This document shows, in pieces, positions 1 to 8,800 of a stretch of 64,000 bases of DNA. The notes under the pieces were generated by a model that searched no databases, had not been told where the DNA came from, and was given only the letters and a program-made list of their open reading frames with translations. The stretch comes from Methylocapsa sp. S129 (GTDB lineage: Bacteria; Pseudomonadota; Alphaproteobacteria; Rhizobiales; Beijerinckiaceae): the NCBI RefSeq assembly GCF_009765995.1, contig NZ_LMUI01000030.1:185418-249417 (forward strand), read 5' to 3'. A program made the position numbers and the translations under genes. Every line of letters starts with the position of its first letter. Within the stretch, counting starts at the first letter, position 1.

Positions 1-687
1 TGGGTCGGAATCGCCGGTTATTTGCGCTATGCGCGCGGCGTCAACGAGACCATTGCGTCACTCTTGCTGACCTATATCGGCATCGCAATTATGAACTTTT
101 TTGTCGAGGGCGTCCTGCGCGACGCCAGCAACCCCAACAAGCCTTCGACCAAGCCGCTCGGCGACGCCTATATGGTCGGCAAAATACCTGGCACGGATGT
201 GCATTGGGGCTTTGCCGTCGGCGTCCTGCTCGCCATCGCGCTTTACATCCTGATGACGCGCACGACCTTCGGTTTCGCGGCGCGCGTTACGGGTGGAAAT
301 TTTCGCGCCGCGCTCGCGCAAGGCCTGCCCGTCGGCAAACTGATCGTAAGCTGCGCGATGATAGCGGGCGGCTGCGCGGGGCTGGCGGGCTTCTTCGAAG
401 TGGCGGCGATCCAGGGCCGCGCCAACGCCTCGCTGGCGGCGGGCTATGGCTTCACCGGCATTCTCGTGTCGTTTCTCGCGCGCCATAATCCGCTCGTCAT
501 CGTTCCCGTCGCGATATTGTTCGGCGGCCTCGTCGCGTCCGGCGGCCTGATCCAGCGCCGCATGGATCTGCCCGACGCGACCGTTCTGGTGCTGCAGGGC
601 CTCATCTTCGTCGTCCTGCTGACCTCGGAGACGCTCTACGGCCGCTTTGCTTTCTTCAAGCCGATCAAGGGAAGAGACCGGACATGA
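1..687 (+). CDS. BMP-family ABC transporter permease, 5' truncated
   Basis: The frame is open from base 1 to the stop at 685-687, so the window edge cuts the gene and only its last 228 residues are present. The product is very hydrophobic, with several long helices, and resembles the YufP/NupP-like permeases of BMP-type (nucleoside-type) ABC importers. The loop VTGGNFRAALAQGLPV looks like the conserved cytoplasmic coupling segment of this family. The gene shares an ATGA with the next permease, so the two are translationally coupled. A periplasmic substrate-binding protein gene is expected just upstream, outside the window. The substrate can only be inferred from the catabolic neighbours. Confidence 0.88.
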   Translation, partial: WVGIAGYLRYARGVNETIASLLLTYIGIAIMNFFVEGVLRDASNPNKPSTKPLGDAYMVGKIPGTDVHWGFAVGVLLAIALYILMTRTTFGFAARVTGGNFRAALAQGLPVGKLIVSCAMIAGGCAGLAGFFEVAAIQGRANASLAAGYGFTGILVSFLARHNPLVIVPVAILFGGLVASGGLIQRRMDLPDATVLVLQGLIFVVLLTSETLYGRFAFFKPIKGRDRT

Positions 688-1601
688 ATGATGGGCTCGC
701 GACCGTCCTCATCGCCATGCTGGGAGGCGCAATCCGCGTCTCGACCCCTTTCATGTTCGTCGCGCTTGGCGAATGCCTGACGGAGAAATCGGGGCGGGTC
801 AATCTCGGCCTTGAGGGCACATTGGTGCTGGGCGCGATGGTCGCCTATGCCGCCTCCTATCACACCGGCTCGCCCTGGGCCGGCGTTTTTGCAGCAGGCG
901 TCGCCGGCTCCGCGCTGGGCGCCATGCACGGATCGATCTGCAAATTGCCGAAGGTCAACGATGTCGCGGTCGGCATTGCGATGATGTTGTTTGGCACCGG
1001 CGTCGCGTTCTTCTTCGGCAAGCCCTACATCCAGCCGACCGCGCCGCGCCTGCCCTCCTTGCCGCTCGGCGGCTGGAGCGACAGTTCGAGCCTCAAAAGC
1101 GCGCTCGACGTCAATCCTTTGTTTTTCGTCGGCATCGTCATTGCGATCGTCATGGCCTGGGCTTTGCGCAATACGCGCTGGGGCTTGGTGGTGCGCACCG
1201 TCGGCGATAGCGCGGCGGCGGCGCGCGCGATGGGCATTTCGGTCGATCTCGTGCGCTTTCTGACCACAACGGTCGGCGGCTTTCTGGCCGGCGTCGGCGG
1301 CGCCTTTCTCTCGCTGTCCTATCCCGGCTCCTGGAACCAGGGCCTTTCGTCGGGGCAAGGGCTGATGGCGGTGGCTTTGGTTATTTTCGCACGCTGGAAT
1401 CCGATGCGCTGCGTGATCGCCGCTTTGTTGTTTGGCGGCGCCGGCGCGATCGGGCCGGCGCTGCAATCGGTGGGGATTACCCAAGGCTATTATTTCTTCA
1501 ACGCCGCCCCCTACATCCTCACGCTCGTCATCATGATCGCGACATCGAGCGCCAAACGCTCGGCGCGCGACATGCCGGGCGAACTCTCGATGGCGCGCTA
1601 G
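684..1601 (+). CDS. BMP-family ABC transporter permease (second subunit)
   Basis: This is a 305-residue inner-membrane protein. Residues about 32-48 read [17 protein letters not shown], a pattern typical of YufQ/NupQ-like permeases (E-[KR]-SG-x-x-N-[IL]-GLEG). About eight to ten hydrophobic segments follow, with a charged loop [17 protein letters not shown] near residue 175 that should contact the ATPase. The ATG at 684 overlaps the stop of the first permease by 4 bases. It forms a heterodimeric channel with that protein and is powered by the ATPase at 3420-4964. The ATPase is separated from the permeases by two catabolic genes, which ties transport and degradation into one operon. Confidence 0.93.
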   Translation: MNDGLATVLIAMLGGAIRVSTPFMFVALGECLTEKSGRVNLGLEGTLVLGAMVAYAASYHTGSPWAGVFAAGVAGSALGAMHGSICKLPKVNDVAVGIAMMLFGTGVAFFFGKPYIQPTAPRLPSLPLGGWSDSSSLKSALDVNPLFFVGIVIAIVMAWALRNTRWGLVVRTVGDSAAAARAMGISVDLVRFLTTTVGGFLAGVGGAFLSLSYPGSWNQGLSSGQGLMAVALVIFARWNPMRCVIAALLFGGAGAIGPALQSVGITQGYYFFNAAPYILTLVIMIATSSAKRSARDMPGELSMAR

Positions 1602-1639
1602 GGACGCGCGTTTCTTCTCTGACGCGGACGCCTAGCATC

Positions 1640-2317
1640 ATGCCGACCATCGCCGCCGACCCCTATCCCTGGCCCTATAACGGCGACTGGCGCCCCCAGA
1701 ACACCGCCGTCATCGTCATCGACATGCAGACCGATTTCTGCGGCAAGGGCGGTTATGTCGATTCCATGGGCTATGATCTCGCGCTGACCAGAGCGCCGAT
1801 CAAGCCGATCGCGGGCCTGCTCGCCGCTATGCGCGCCAAGGGCTACCATATCTTCCACACGCGCGAGGGTCACCGGCCCGACCTTGCCGACCTGCCGCCC
1901 AACAAGCGCTGGCGCTCGCAGCGCATCGGCGCCGGCATCGGCGATTCCGGCCCTTGCGGGCGCATCCTCATCCGCGGCGAGCCCGGCTGGAACATCATCG
2001 ACGAACTCGCGCCCGAGCCCGGCGAACCGATCATTGACAAGCCTGGCAAGGGCTCGTTCTGCGCGACCGATCTCGAATTGATCATGCGCACGCGCGGCAT
2101 CGACAATCTCGTGCTGACCGGCATCACGACCGATGTCTGCGTGCACACCACCATGCGCGAGGCCAATGATCGCGGCTTCGAATGCCTGCTGTTGGAGGAT
2201 TGCTGCGCCGCGACCGACCACGGCAATCATCTCGCCGCGATCAAAATGGTCAAGATGCAGGGCGGCGTGTTCGGCGCCGTCAGCGATTCCGCGACCTTCG
2301 TCGCGGGCCTGCCATGA
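1640..2317 (+). CDS. biuH: Biuret hydrolase (isochorismatase-like cysteine hydrolase)
   Basis: This 225-residue isochorismatase-fold protein is predicted to convert biuret to allophanate plus ammonia in the cytoplasm. The Asp-Lys-Cys triad is visible as Asp28 (VIDMQTDF), Lys134 (IIDKPGKG) and Cys167 (TTDVCVHT). Blocks such as DPYPWPYNG near the N-terminus, [23 protein letters not shown] and the C-terminal [18 protein letters not shown] match, from memory, the Rhizobium leguminosarum biuret hydrolase BiuH almost residue for residue. It is therefore called more precisely than the second paralogue at 4966-5646. Its stop overlaps the start of the ring-opening amidohydrolase (ATGA at 2314). Specificity still rests on remembered similarity, not on an alignment. 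Confidence 0.85.
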   Translation: MPTIAADPYPWPYNGDWRPQNTAVIVIDMQTDFCGKGGYVDSMGYDLALTRAPIKPIAGLLAAMRAKGYHIFHTREGHRPDLADLPPNKRWRSQRIGAGIGDSGPCGRILIRGEPGWNIIDELAPEPGEPIIDKPGKGSFCATDLELIMRTRGIDNLVLTGITTDVCVHTTMREANDRGFECLLLEDCCAATDHGNHLAAIKMVKMQGGVFGAVSDSATFVAGLP

Positions 2318-3423
2318 CGCGCCAAGCCTTCGTCCATCGCATCGCGACGCGGGCGCCCGACGATATCCAGCCGCTCGAGGCGATGCTCGTCTCGGGGGAA
2401 ATCAGGGCGCCGGGCCTCGTCGCGATCCTCGGCAAGACGGAAGGCAACGGTTGCGTCAATGATTTCACGCGAGGATTTGCGAGCCGCGCACTGAAAGACC
2501 TGCTCAAGCGCCATATGCCGGCAGCCGAGGCCGAAGCCGTCTGCATCGTCATGTCGGGCGGCACGGAAGGCGCGCTCTCGCCTCATATCGTCGTGTTTGA
2601 ACGGCGCGATGTCGAGGGCGCCGCTGAACAAGGCGCGCTGGCGCTCGGCCGCGCGCGCACCGTCGATCTGCCTTTCGAACATCTCGGACGCCTCGAACAG
2701 GTCGACATGGTTGCCGGCGCCGTCAAGGCGGCGATGAAAGACGCGGGGATCGCTAACGCCAGCGACGTTCATTTCGTGCAGATCAAGTGTCCGCTACTGA
2801 CGCTCGACCGCATCGCTGAGGTCGAAGCGCGCGGCGCGATGACGGCGACGCGCGACCCGCTGAAATCCATGGGGCTTTCGCGCGCCGCGTCCTCGCTCGG
2901 AATCGGCGTTGCGCTCGGCGAGATCGAGCGTGCGGCGCTGACCCATGACGCGATCGGCCGTGACCTTACGTTGTTTTCCTCACGCGCCTCGGCCTCGGCC
3001 GGCGTCGAATTGATCGACCATGAGATTGTCGTGCTCGGCGCCGCGCCCGGCTGGCGAGGCCCGTTGCGCATCGCGCATGGCGTGATGGGCGATTCCATCG
3101 ACATCGAGCCCGTCCGCATGGCTTTGGCCTCTCTGGGCCTCGCATCGCCGGGTCAATTGGCGGCGCCCGATCGCACGCGCCTCGTTGCTTTGCTCGCCAA
3201 GGCGGAAGCCGGCTCGACCGGGCGCCTGCGCGGCCACCGCCACACCATGCTCGACGATTCCGACATTTCCTCGACCCGTCACGCGCGCGGCTTCGTCGCC
3301 GGGGCGCTCGCCAGCCTTGTCGGCCACGCCGAACTCTATGTCTCCGGCGGCGCCGAACATCAGGGTCCGGATGGCGGCGGCCCGGTCGCCATCATCGCCA
3401 CAGAGATGAGGAATGCCCCATGA
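2314..3423 (+). CDS. Ring-opening amidohydrolase (cyanuric acid hydrolase / barbiturase family)
   Basis: This 369-residue protein has the family's threefold-repeated fold with three Lys-Ser pairs. Repeat 1 has Lys41 (LGKTEGNG) and Ser81 (VMSGGTEG). Repeat 2 has Lys158 (VQIKCPLLT) and Ser193 or Ser194 ([10 protein letters not shown]). Repeat 3 has Lys296 (LLAKAEAG) and Ser344 ([16 protein letters not shown]). Family members hydrolyse cyanuric acid to carboxybiuret (AtzD/TrzD) or barbiturate to ureidomalonate. The adjacent biuret hydrolase and AtzG/E/H-like genes favour cyanuric acid, but the residues separating the two activities cannot be judged without a structure-based alignment. The start at 2314 overlaps the biuH stop, and the stop overlaps the ATPase start (ATGA at 3420). 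Confidence 0.9.
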   Translation: MTRQAFVHRIATRAPDDIQPLEAMLVSGEIRAPGLVAILGKTEGNGCVNDFTRGFASRALKDLLKRHMPAAEAEAVCIVMSGGTEGALSPHIVVFERRDVEGAAEQGALALGRARTVDLPFEHLGRLEQVDMVAGAVKAAMKDAGIANASDVHFVQIKCPLLTLDRIAEVEARGAMTATRDPLKSMGLSRAASSLGIGVALGEIERAALTHDAIGRDLTLFSSRASASAGVELIDHEIVVLGAAPGWRGPLRIAHGVMGDSIDIEPVRMALASLGLASPGQLAAPDRTRLVALLAKAEAGSTGRLRGHRHTMLDDSDISSTRHARGFVAGALASLVGHAELYVSGGAEHQGPDGGGPVAIIATEMRNAP

Positions 3424-4964
3424 GCGTTGCGCAAATGCTTCCTCCGGCGGTCACCACCAAAGGCCCGTCACTCGAGACGATCGGCATGACCAAAGTGTTC
3501 GGCTCGCTGGTCGCGCTCAACGACGTATCGATCAAAGTGCCGGCAGGCAGCTTTCACGCTTTGCTTGGCGAGAATGGCGCGGGCAAGTCGACGCTCGTCA
3601 AATGCATCATGGGCTTTTACATCCCAGACAAGGGCGCGCTGAAGCTCGATGGGCAGGAGGTCGCGGTCCACAATCCGCGCGACGCACAGGCGCTCGGAAT
3701 CGGTATGGTCTATCAGCATTTCACGTTGGTGCCTTCGCTAACGGCCGCCGAAAACCTCGTCGCGAGCCGCGCCGATGCGCCGGCTGTCATCAACTGGCGC
3801 AAGGAGCGGCGCGAGCTTGAGACGTTCCTCGACCGCATGCCGTTCCGCGTGCCGCTCGATCGGCCGGTGTCCTCGCTCGCCGCGGGCGAGAAGCAGAAAC
3901 TCGAAATCCTGAAATTGCTCTATCTCAACCAGCGCTTTCTCATTCTTGATGAGCCGACTTCAGTGCTGACGCCGGGCGAGGCCGATGAGATTCTCGGCCT
4001 GCTGAGAGACATGGCCCATCGCGGCGAAATCACGGTGGCGATGATTAGCCATAAATTCCGTGAGGTCGAAGCTTTCTGCGACGATGTCAGCGTGTTGAGG
4101 CGCGGCGCCAAGGTCGGCGGAGGCAAGGTCGGCGTGCTGACGACGCGCGAAATGGCGGCGATGATGATCGGCGACGCGGTGATCCGCCAGTCGGCCGCCC
4201 GGGTCGACCCGCCCCGGATCGGCGCGTCCCTGGAAATCGCCGGCCTGTTCGTTGAAAACGACGAAGGCCGCGACGCCGTCGCCGGCTTCGACCTCAAGAT
4301 CAAGTCGGGCGAGATTGTCGGCATCGCCGGCGTCTCGGGCAACGGGCAGAGCGAATTGGTCGAGGCCTTGTCGGGGCAGCGGCCGATCAAGATGGGACAG
4401 GTGCTGATCAACGATCAGGATTTCGAGCCGAAGCGCGATCATTTTTATCGTTTCAAAGTCTTCGGCCTGCCCGAGGAGCCGCTGAAGAACGCGACGGTGC
4501 CGACCATGTCGGTCGCCGAAAACATGGCGTTCCGCAGCTTCGACAAGCCGCCGATCGCCAGCATGAAATGGTGGTTGTCTCCTGAGCCGATGCGGGCGCA
4601 GGCGCGCGATCTCATCGCGCGCTATAATGTCAAGACGCCGACGCCGGATACGCCGATCCGCGATCTCTCGGGCGGCAATGTGCAGCGCGCCGTGCTGGCG
4701 CGCGAACTCTCGGTCGACGTCGATGTCCTCATCGTCGCCAACCCGTGCTTCGGTCTCGATTTTGTGTCGGTCGCCGACATACGCGCGCAGATCATGGACC
4801 AACGCAACCGCGGCGCCGCGGTGCTTCTCGTGTCCGAAGACCTCGACGAAATTCTTGAACTCTCCGACCGCATCGCCGTCATCTCCGAGGGGAAAGTTGC
4901 TTATCTTACGCCGGCGGCGGGCGCCGACCGCACGACGATCGGCCGCTATATGGCGGGCCATTAA
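3420..4964 (+). CDS. BMP-family ABC transporter ATP-binding protein (two fused nucleotide-binding domains)
   Basis: This 514-residue protein carries two ABC domains, as usual for YufO/NupO-like importers. Domain 1 has Walker [10 protein letters not shown] (about 50-58), a signature variant SSLAAGEKQ and Walker [13 protein letters not shown]. Domain 2 is degenerate: the P-loop reads GVSGNGQSE without the Lys-Ser/Thr, the signature is LSGGNVQR, and Walker B ends VANPCFGLD. This one-good, one-degenerate pattern is normal in the family. It should energise the two permeases at 1-1601. The start overlaps the previous stop and the stop precedes the next ATG by one base, so the whole block is a tight operon. 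Confidence 0.95.
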   Translation: MSVAQMLPPAVTTKGPSLETIGMTKVFGSLVALNDVSIKVPAGSFHALLGENGAGKSTLVKCIMGFYIPDKGALKLDGQEVAVHNPRDAQALGIGMVYQHFTLVPSLTAAENLVASRADAPAVINWRKERRELETFLDRMPFRVPLDRPVSSLAAGEKQKLEILKLLYLNQRFLILDEPTSVLTPGEADEILGLLRDMAHRGEITVAMISHKFREVEAFCDDVSVLRRGAKVGGGKVGVLTTREMAAMMIGDAVIRQSAARVDPPRIGASLEIAGLFVENDEGRDAVAGFDLKIKSGEIVGIAGVSGNGQSELVEALSGQRPIKMGQVLINDQDFEPKRDHFYRFKVFGLPEEPLKNATVPTMSVAENMAFRSFDKPPIASMKWWLSPEPMRAQARDLIARYNVKTPTPDTPIRDLSGGNVQRAVLARELSVDVDVLIVANPCFGLDFVSVADIRAQIMDQRNRGAAVLLVSEDLDEILELSDRIAVISEGKVAYLTPAAGADRTTIGRYMAGH

Positions 4965-4965
4965 A

Positions 4966-5646
4966 ATGTCCGGAGCCCCCGACAGAATAGAAGTCGCCGC
5001 GAGCCCTTTCCCCTACCCGCTCGATCCCGCTCACACGGCATTGGTCGTCATCGATATGCAGCGTGATTTCGTCGAGCCTGGCGGCTTTGGCGAAACTTTG
5101 GGCAATGATCTTTCGCCCGTCGCTGCGATCGTCCCGACCGTCGCCGCGCTGATCGCCCTGTTTCGCCGGAAGCAATGGCCGATCCTGCATACGCGCGAGA
5201 GCCACAAGCCCGATCTTTCCGATTGTCCGCCGGCCAAGCGCCTGCGCGGCAATCCGGCTTTGCGCATCGGCGACGAGGGCCCGATGGGCCGTATTCTCGT
5301 GCGCGGCGAACCGGGCAATGCGATTGTCGCCACCTGCGCGCCGGCGCCCGGCGAGATCGTCATCGACAAGCCGGGCAAGGGCATGTTCTATGCGACGGAA
5401 GTTGGCGAAATCCTGAAAGAGCGCGGCATCACCCACCTCGTCTTCGCCGGCGTCACGACGGAAGTCTGCGTGCAGACCTCGATGCGCGAGGCCAATGATC
5501 GCGGCTATGAATGCCTGCTGATCGAAGATGCGACGGCCAGCTATTTCCCGCGCTTCAAGGCGGCTGCTTTGGATATGATCCGCGCGCAGGGCGCCATTGT
5601 CGGCTGGACGACGCCGCTCTATGCGCTAAGCAAGGCTTTGGGATGA
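4966..5646 (+). CDS. Isochorismatase-family cysteine hydrolase (second paralogue)
   Basis: This 226-residue isochorismatase-fold hydrolase begins one base after the ATPase stop. The triad is Asp30 (VVIDMQRDF), Lys135 (VIDKPGKG) and Cys168 (TTEVCVQT). It shares the general architecture of biuH at 1640-2317, including [11 protein letters not shown] and [15 protein letters not shown], but the substrate-proximal stretches differ. The C-terminal part reads [18 protein letters not shown] instead of the Biu[13 protein letters not shown]. Related enzymes cleave ureido or amide compounds (RutB, triuret hydrolase, carbamoylsarcosine hydrolase). The substrate here is unknown. A triuret-, ureidomalonate- or malonamate-type amide would fit the neighbourhood. 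Confidence 0.88.
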   Translation: MSGAPDRIEVAASPFPYPLDPAHTALVVIDMQRDFVEPGGFGETLGNDLSPVAAIVPTVAALIALFRRKQWPILHTRESHKPDLSDCPPAKRLRGNPALRIGDEGPMGRILVRGEPGNAIVATCAPAPGEIVIDKPGKGMFYATEVGEILKERGITHLVFAGVTTEVCVQTSMREANDRGYECLLIEDATASYFPRFKAAALDMIRAQGAIVGWTTPLYALSKALG

Positions 5647-5674
5647 GAGACGGCAACGCCTTGTGCCTCCGGCG

Positions 5675-5705
5675 CGTCATGGCCGGGCTTGTCCCGGCCA
5701 TGACG
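5675..5705. repeat. REP-like perfect palindrome
   Basis: Arms 5675-5687 (CGTCATGGCCGGG) and 5693-5705 (CCCGGCCATGACG) are exact reverse complements of 13 bases with a CTTGT loop. No T-run follows. Palindromes of this form are scattered between genes in many Hyphomicrobiales. It sits inside the catabolic operon, 27 bases before the AtzG-like gene, where it could act as an RNA-stabilising or attenuating hairpin. Confidence 0.8.
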
Positions 5706-5732
5706 GCGGTGGGTTAAAGTGAGAATTGCGCT

Positions 5733-5921
5733 ATGACCGAACCCACCTTCAACGCCGATGCCATCATCGACGCGCTCGCGCCCCTGCTCGGCCTTGTCGT
5801 CGGCGCAGCGTCGCGCGACGCCGTGAAGACGCATCTCGATATAGCCGCACGCTACGCTGCGTTGATGGAGGAGGCCGATCTCAGCGATCACGAGGAGCCG
5901 GCGCCGGTGTTCACGCCATGA
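5733..5921 (+). CDS. AtzG/HpxX-like small amidase subunit (DUF4089)
   Basis: This is a 62-residue, mostly helical protein (IIDALAPLLGLVV, THLDIAARYAALM, acidic tail DHEEPAPVFTP). Length, position and overlap with the amidase fit the AtzG/HpxX family (DUF4089), whose members associate with and stabilise an AtzE/HpxY-type amidase. The stop shares an ATGA with the amidase start at 5918, so equimolar translation is likely. It is too short for function to be assigned from sequence alone, and the call depends on the pairing. Confidence 0.82.
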   Translation: MTEPTFNADAIIDALAPLLGLVVGAASRDAVKTHLDIAARYAALMEEADLSDHEEPAPVFTP

Positions 5922-7321
5922 CATTCGCCAGTGAGGATCTTCCCGCCGCCGAAATCGCCGCCGCCGTGAAATCCGGCGAGGCGAGCGCACGTGAGTTCGT
6001 GAACGCGGCGCTGGCGCGCATCGAGGCGCGCAATAGCGCGCTCGGCGCCTTCACCGATGTGACGGCGACGCGCGCGCTGGCCAAAGCGGACGCCATCGAT
6101 TCCGCGCGCGCCAAAGGCGAGGCGCTCGGTCCGCTGGCCGGCGCGCCTTTCGCCGCCAAGAATCTGTTCGACATCGCCGGCCTGCCGACGCGGGCGGGTT
6201 CGAAAATCAACCGCGACCTGCCGCCCGCCGGCGCCGACGCCACGCTTGTGCAGCGCCTGGAAGCGGCGGGCGCGATCCTTGTCGGCGGCCTGAACATGGG
6301 CGAATACGCCTATGACTTCACAGGCGAGAACGCGCATGACGGCCCCTCGCGCAATCCCCATGACGTCAACCATATGTCGGGCGGATCGTCGGGCGGATCG
6401 GGGACGGCGATCGCCAGCGGCATGGTGCCGTTGGCGCTTGGCTCCGACACCAATGGCTCGATCCGCGTGCCCTCTTCGCTATGCGGCATATTTGGCCTGA
6501 AACCCACCTATGGACGCCTGTCGCGCGCGCGCACTTTTCCGTTCGTTGCGAGCTTTGATCATCTCGGGCCGTTCGCACGCTCGGTGCGGGATCTCGCGCT
6601 CGCCTATGACGCGATGCTCGGGCCCGACGCCGACGATCCGGCGCTCGCCGATGTCGCGCCCAATCCTGTGTCGGCGAGTCTCGAACAGGGCGTCGGCGGC
6701 CTGCGCATCGCCGCGCTCGGCGGCTATTTCGCCAGGACGGGCGAGCCTGCCGCTTTCGAGGCGGTCGCGCGGGTCGCCAGGGCGCTCGGCGCGGCGCGCG
6801 TGGTCGACCTCCCGCAGGCCGAGCGCGCGCGCGCCTCGGGCTATCTCATCACCATGGCCGAGGGCGCGGCGCTCCATCTCGATCGCCTGCGCACGCGCGC
6901 CGCCGACTTCGACCCCGACGTCCGCGATCGGCTGATCGCCGGGGCGATGCTGCCCGCCGCCTGGATCGTCAAGGCGCAGAAATTTCGTAGCTGGTTTCGT
7001 CATCAAGTCGCTGAAGTCTTCAAAGGCGTCGATATTGTTCTCGCCCCCGCGACGCCCTGCCGCGCGCCGTTGCTCGGCCAGAGGACGATGATGCTAGATG
7101 GGCAGGAAATGCTGGTGCGGCCCAATCTTGGCCTGTTCACCCAGCCGATATCCTTCATCGGCCTGCCTGTCGCGACGGTTCCCGTCTGGACGGATGGCGA
7201 AAAGCTGCCGATAGGCGTACAGATCATCGCGGCGCCATGGCGCGAGGATCTCGTGCTGCGCGTCGCGCGGGCGCTTGAAGCGCAAGGAATTGTCAGCGCG
7301 CCGATCGCAAAGGCGCGTTGA
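5918..7321 (+). CDS. AtzE/HpxY-like amidase (carboxybiuret hydrolase-type amidase-signature enzyme)
   Basis: This 467-residue amidase-signature hydrolase shows the Ser-cisSer-Lys triad as Lys81 (PFAAKNLFD), cis-Ser157 (MSGGSSGGSG) and Ser181 (GSDTNGSIRVPSSLCG). The DTNGS variant, where most amidases have DTGGS, is characteristic of the AtzE/HpxY subfamily. AtzE hydrolyses 1-carboxybiuret to 1,3-dicarboxyurea downstream of cyanuric acid ring opening, while HpxY acts in oxalurate/purine catabolism. The upstream AtzG-like and downstream AtzH-like genes complete the set. The ATG at 5918 was chosen because it overlaps the AtzG-like stop. A longer reading frame upstream merely runs through the AtzG-like gene in another frame. 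Confidence 0.9.
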   Translation: MTFASEDLPAAEIAAAVKSGEASAREFVNAALARIEARNSALGAFTDVTATRALAKADAIDSARAKGEALGPLAGAPFAAKNLFDIAGLPTRAGSKINRDLPPAGADATLVQRLEAAGAILVGGLNMGEYAYDFTGENAHDGPSRNPHDVNHMSGGSSGGSGTAIASGMVPLALGSDTNGSIRVPSSLCGIFGLKPTYGRLSRARTFPFVASFDHLGPFARSVRDLALAYDAMLGPDADDPALADVAPNPVSASLEQGVGGLRIAALGGYFARTGEPAAFEAVARVARALGAARVVDLPQAERARASGYLITMAEGAALHLDRLRTRAADFDPDVRDRLIAGAMLPAAWIVKAQKFRSWFRHQVAEVFKGVDIVLAPATPCRAPLLGQRTMMLDGQEMLVRPNLGLFTQPISFIGLPVATVPVWTDGEKLPIGVQIIAAPWREDLVLRVARALEAQGIVSAPIAKAR

Positions 7322-7324
7322 ATC

Positions 7325-7347
7325 CCCTCCCCCCTTGTGGGGGAGGG
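7325..7347. repeat. Small GC hairpin related to the intergenic repeat family
   Basis: CCCTCCCCC (7325-7333) pairs with GGGGGAGGG (7339-7347) around a short loop CTTGT. It resembles the terminal hairpin of the larger repeat elements at 8568-8792 and 35332-35561 with changed bases. It lies between the amidase stop and the next start. Confidence 0.6.
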
Positions 7348-7369
7348 AGAACACAAGAGCGGATGAGCC

Positions 7370-8155
7370 ATGACCAAAAGCGCCGAAGGGCAGTCGCGGT
7401 GGGTGGGGCGCAACAGCGCCAAGGATATCGTGCGCGCCGATGTCTGGCGCGCGCTGATCGATGCCGGCGTCAATATCGGCCCGACCTTCGACCATATTCC
7501 CAATTTCGTCGGCGCCGACATGGCGGCCAAACGGCTCTCCGAACTCGACGCCTGGAAAAGCGCCCGCGTCGTCAAATGCAATCCCGACCCGCCGCAGATT
7601 CCGCTGCGCCTGCGCGCGCTCTACGACGGCAAGCTGCTGTTTTCGCCGGTCCCCTATCTGACCAAGGGCTTCCCATACCTGCGCATCGATCCTGACAAGC
7701 TCGCCGCCAAGGGCGTCGATTTCGAAACGGCGGCGACGGCGCAAGGCTTCATGATTCATGGCGAGCCGATTGCCTTCGAGGACATGCCCGCGCTCGATTT
7801 TTGCGTCGTCGGCTGCGTCGCGGTGACGCGGCGCGGCGGGCGCACCGGCAAGGGCGCGGGCTTCGCCGATCTCGAACAGGGTATTTTCCGCGAGCTTGGC
7901 AAAGTTACGGACAAGACGCCGATCGCCACTTGCGTTCATTCGTCCCAGATTGTCGCGGAAGACCGGGTGGTCATGGAGAATCACGACAGCGCGCTGAATT
8001 TTATCGCGACCGAGCTGGAACTGATCGACACCGAGACGCCTTATCTCCAACCTGCCGGCGTCGCCTGGGAGAAAATCCGTCCCGACCAGTTCGCCGACAT
8101 CCCGTTTTTGAGAGACGTTCGCGCGGCGATCGAAGCGCGTAGAGGCGCAAGATGA
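7370..8155 (+). CDS. 5-formyltetrahydrofolate cyclo-ligase-like protein
   Basis: This 261-residue protein has the MTHFS/5-FCL-type fold. Visible hallmarks are GRTGKGAGFADLE (about residues 156-168), corresponding to the GGGYYD-like nucleotide-binding stretch, and a C-terminal HSSQIV...HDSAL...TET segment. It is longer than the usual 5-FCL (about 190 residues) and lacks an obvious canonical substrate lysine near the N-terminus, so it may not be a folate enzyme. Homologues of this longer form sit in several catabolic clusters and may recycle inhibited folates or act on a ligand of similar shape. The stop overlaps the AtzH-like start (ATGA at 8152). Confidence 0.75.
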   Translation: MTKSAEGQSRWVGRNSAKDIVRADVWRALIDAGVNIGPTFDHIPNFVGADMAAKRLSELDAWKSARVVKCNPDPPQIPLRLRALYDGKLLFSPVPYLTKGFPYLRIDPDKLAAKGVDFETAATAQGFMIHGEPIAFEDMPALDFCVVGCVAVTRRGGRTGKGAGFADLEQGIFRELGKVTDKTPIATCVHSSQIVAEDRVVMENHDSALNFIATELELIDTETPYLQPAGVAWEKIRPDQFADIPFLRDVRAAIEARRGAR

Positions 8156-8553
8156 TTATCAACGATCTCATGATCAAAGCCGAAGTCGAGGCCGAATTCG
8201 CCGCCTACGAGCAGGCGCTTGTCCATAATGACGTCGAGGCGCTCGACAATTTCTTCCTCGATAGCGAAAGCGCCGTCCGCTATGGGGTGGCTGAGAATCT
8301 CTATGGCTATGCCGCGATCAAGGCGTTTCGCGCTGGCCGCCCGGCGGCAGGGCTCGCGCGCAAACTCGAACAGACCGCCATTACGACCTACGGCCATGAT
8401 CTGGCGATCGCCGCCACTTTGTTCCGCCGCGACAATGCGCCAGGCAAGATCGGCCGCCAGATGCAGACCTGGGTTCGCTTTCCGCAGGGTTGGCGGATCG
8501 TGGCGGCGCATGTGAGCGTGATTGACGAGCCTGCGGCTAAAGGTGCGACGTGA
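8152..8553 (+). CDS. AtzH/HpxZ-like protein (DUF3225, NTF2-like fold)
   Basis: This 133-residue protein has an NTF2-like pattern. The N-terminal helix EAEFAAYEQALVHNDVEAL leads into FFLDSESAVRYGVAENLYGYAAI, then RQMQTWVRFPQGWRIVAAHVS. This is the pattern of DUF3225, which includes AtzH (1,3-dicarboxyurea amidohydrolase) and HpxZ of oxalurate catabolism. With the AtzG- and AtzE-like genes it completes a branch from carboxybiuret to allophanate. The AtzH activity is from the literature; which substrate this protein handles is inferred. It is translationally coupled to the preceding gene. Confidence 0.85.
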   Translation: MIINDLMIKAEVEAEFAAYEQALVHNDVEALDNFFLDSESAVRYGVAENLYGYAAIKAFRAGRPAAGLARKLEQTAITTYGHDLAIAATLFRRDNAPGKIGRQMQTWVRFPQGWRIVAAHVSVIDEPAAKGAT

Positions 8554-8567
8554 GCCCGATATGCGCC

Positions 8568-8792
8568 CCTTCCCCCCTTGCGGGGGAAGGGGTCATGCGA
8601 AGCATCCGGACGAACGCTTTGCGTTCGCCGTGGGATGAGGGGTCGGCGCCGAAGAAGATGCGGTCGACGAAGTCTGCAAATCGGCGAGTATGGCGCCTAC
8701 GTCAGGCGCCCCCTCATCCCAAGGCGAATGCGGAGCATTCGTCCGCGACCTTCGCTAACGCGAAGGCCACCTTCCCCCGCAAGGGGGGAAGG
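8568..8792. repeat. Inverted-repeat intergenic element (copy 1)
   Basis: The ends 8568-8590 and 8770-8792 are perfect 23-base reverse complements (CCTTCCCCCCTTGCGGGGG and so on). Each end is itself a small hairpin. Between them lie sub-repeats such as GGATGAGGGG / CCCCTCATCC and TTCGCTAACGCGAAGG. A second element of the same family is at 35332-35561. It separates the AtzH-like gene from the amidohydrolase and ends 8 bases before the latter's GTG start, so it may affect expression of the downstream two genes. Confidence 0.85.
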
Positions 8793-8800
8793 AGGGCGCT

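Noticed and set aside
636..1484. A 282-codon frame on the minus strand opposite the second permease
   Set aside because: Its product is rich in Arg, Ala and His without domain pattern and lies fully antisense to a well-supported permease; a typical artefact of high-GC coding DNA.
3960..4961. A 333-codon frame antisense to the ABC ATPase
   Set aside because: No family features; product is Arg/His/Asp-rich, and the plus strand has an intact ATPase.
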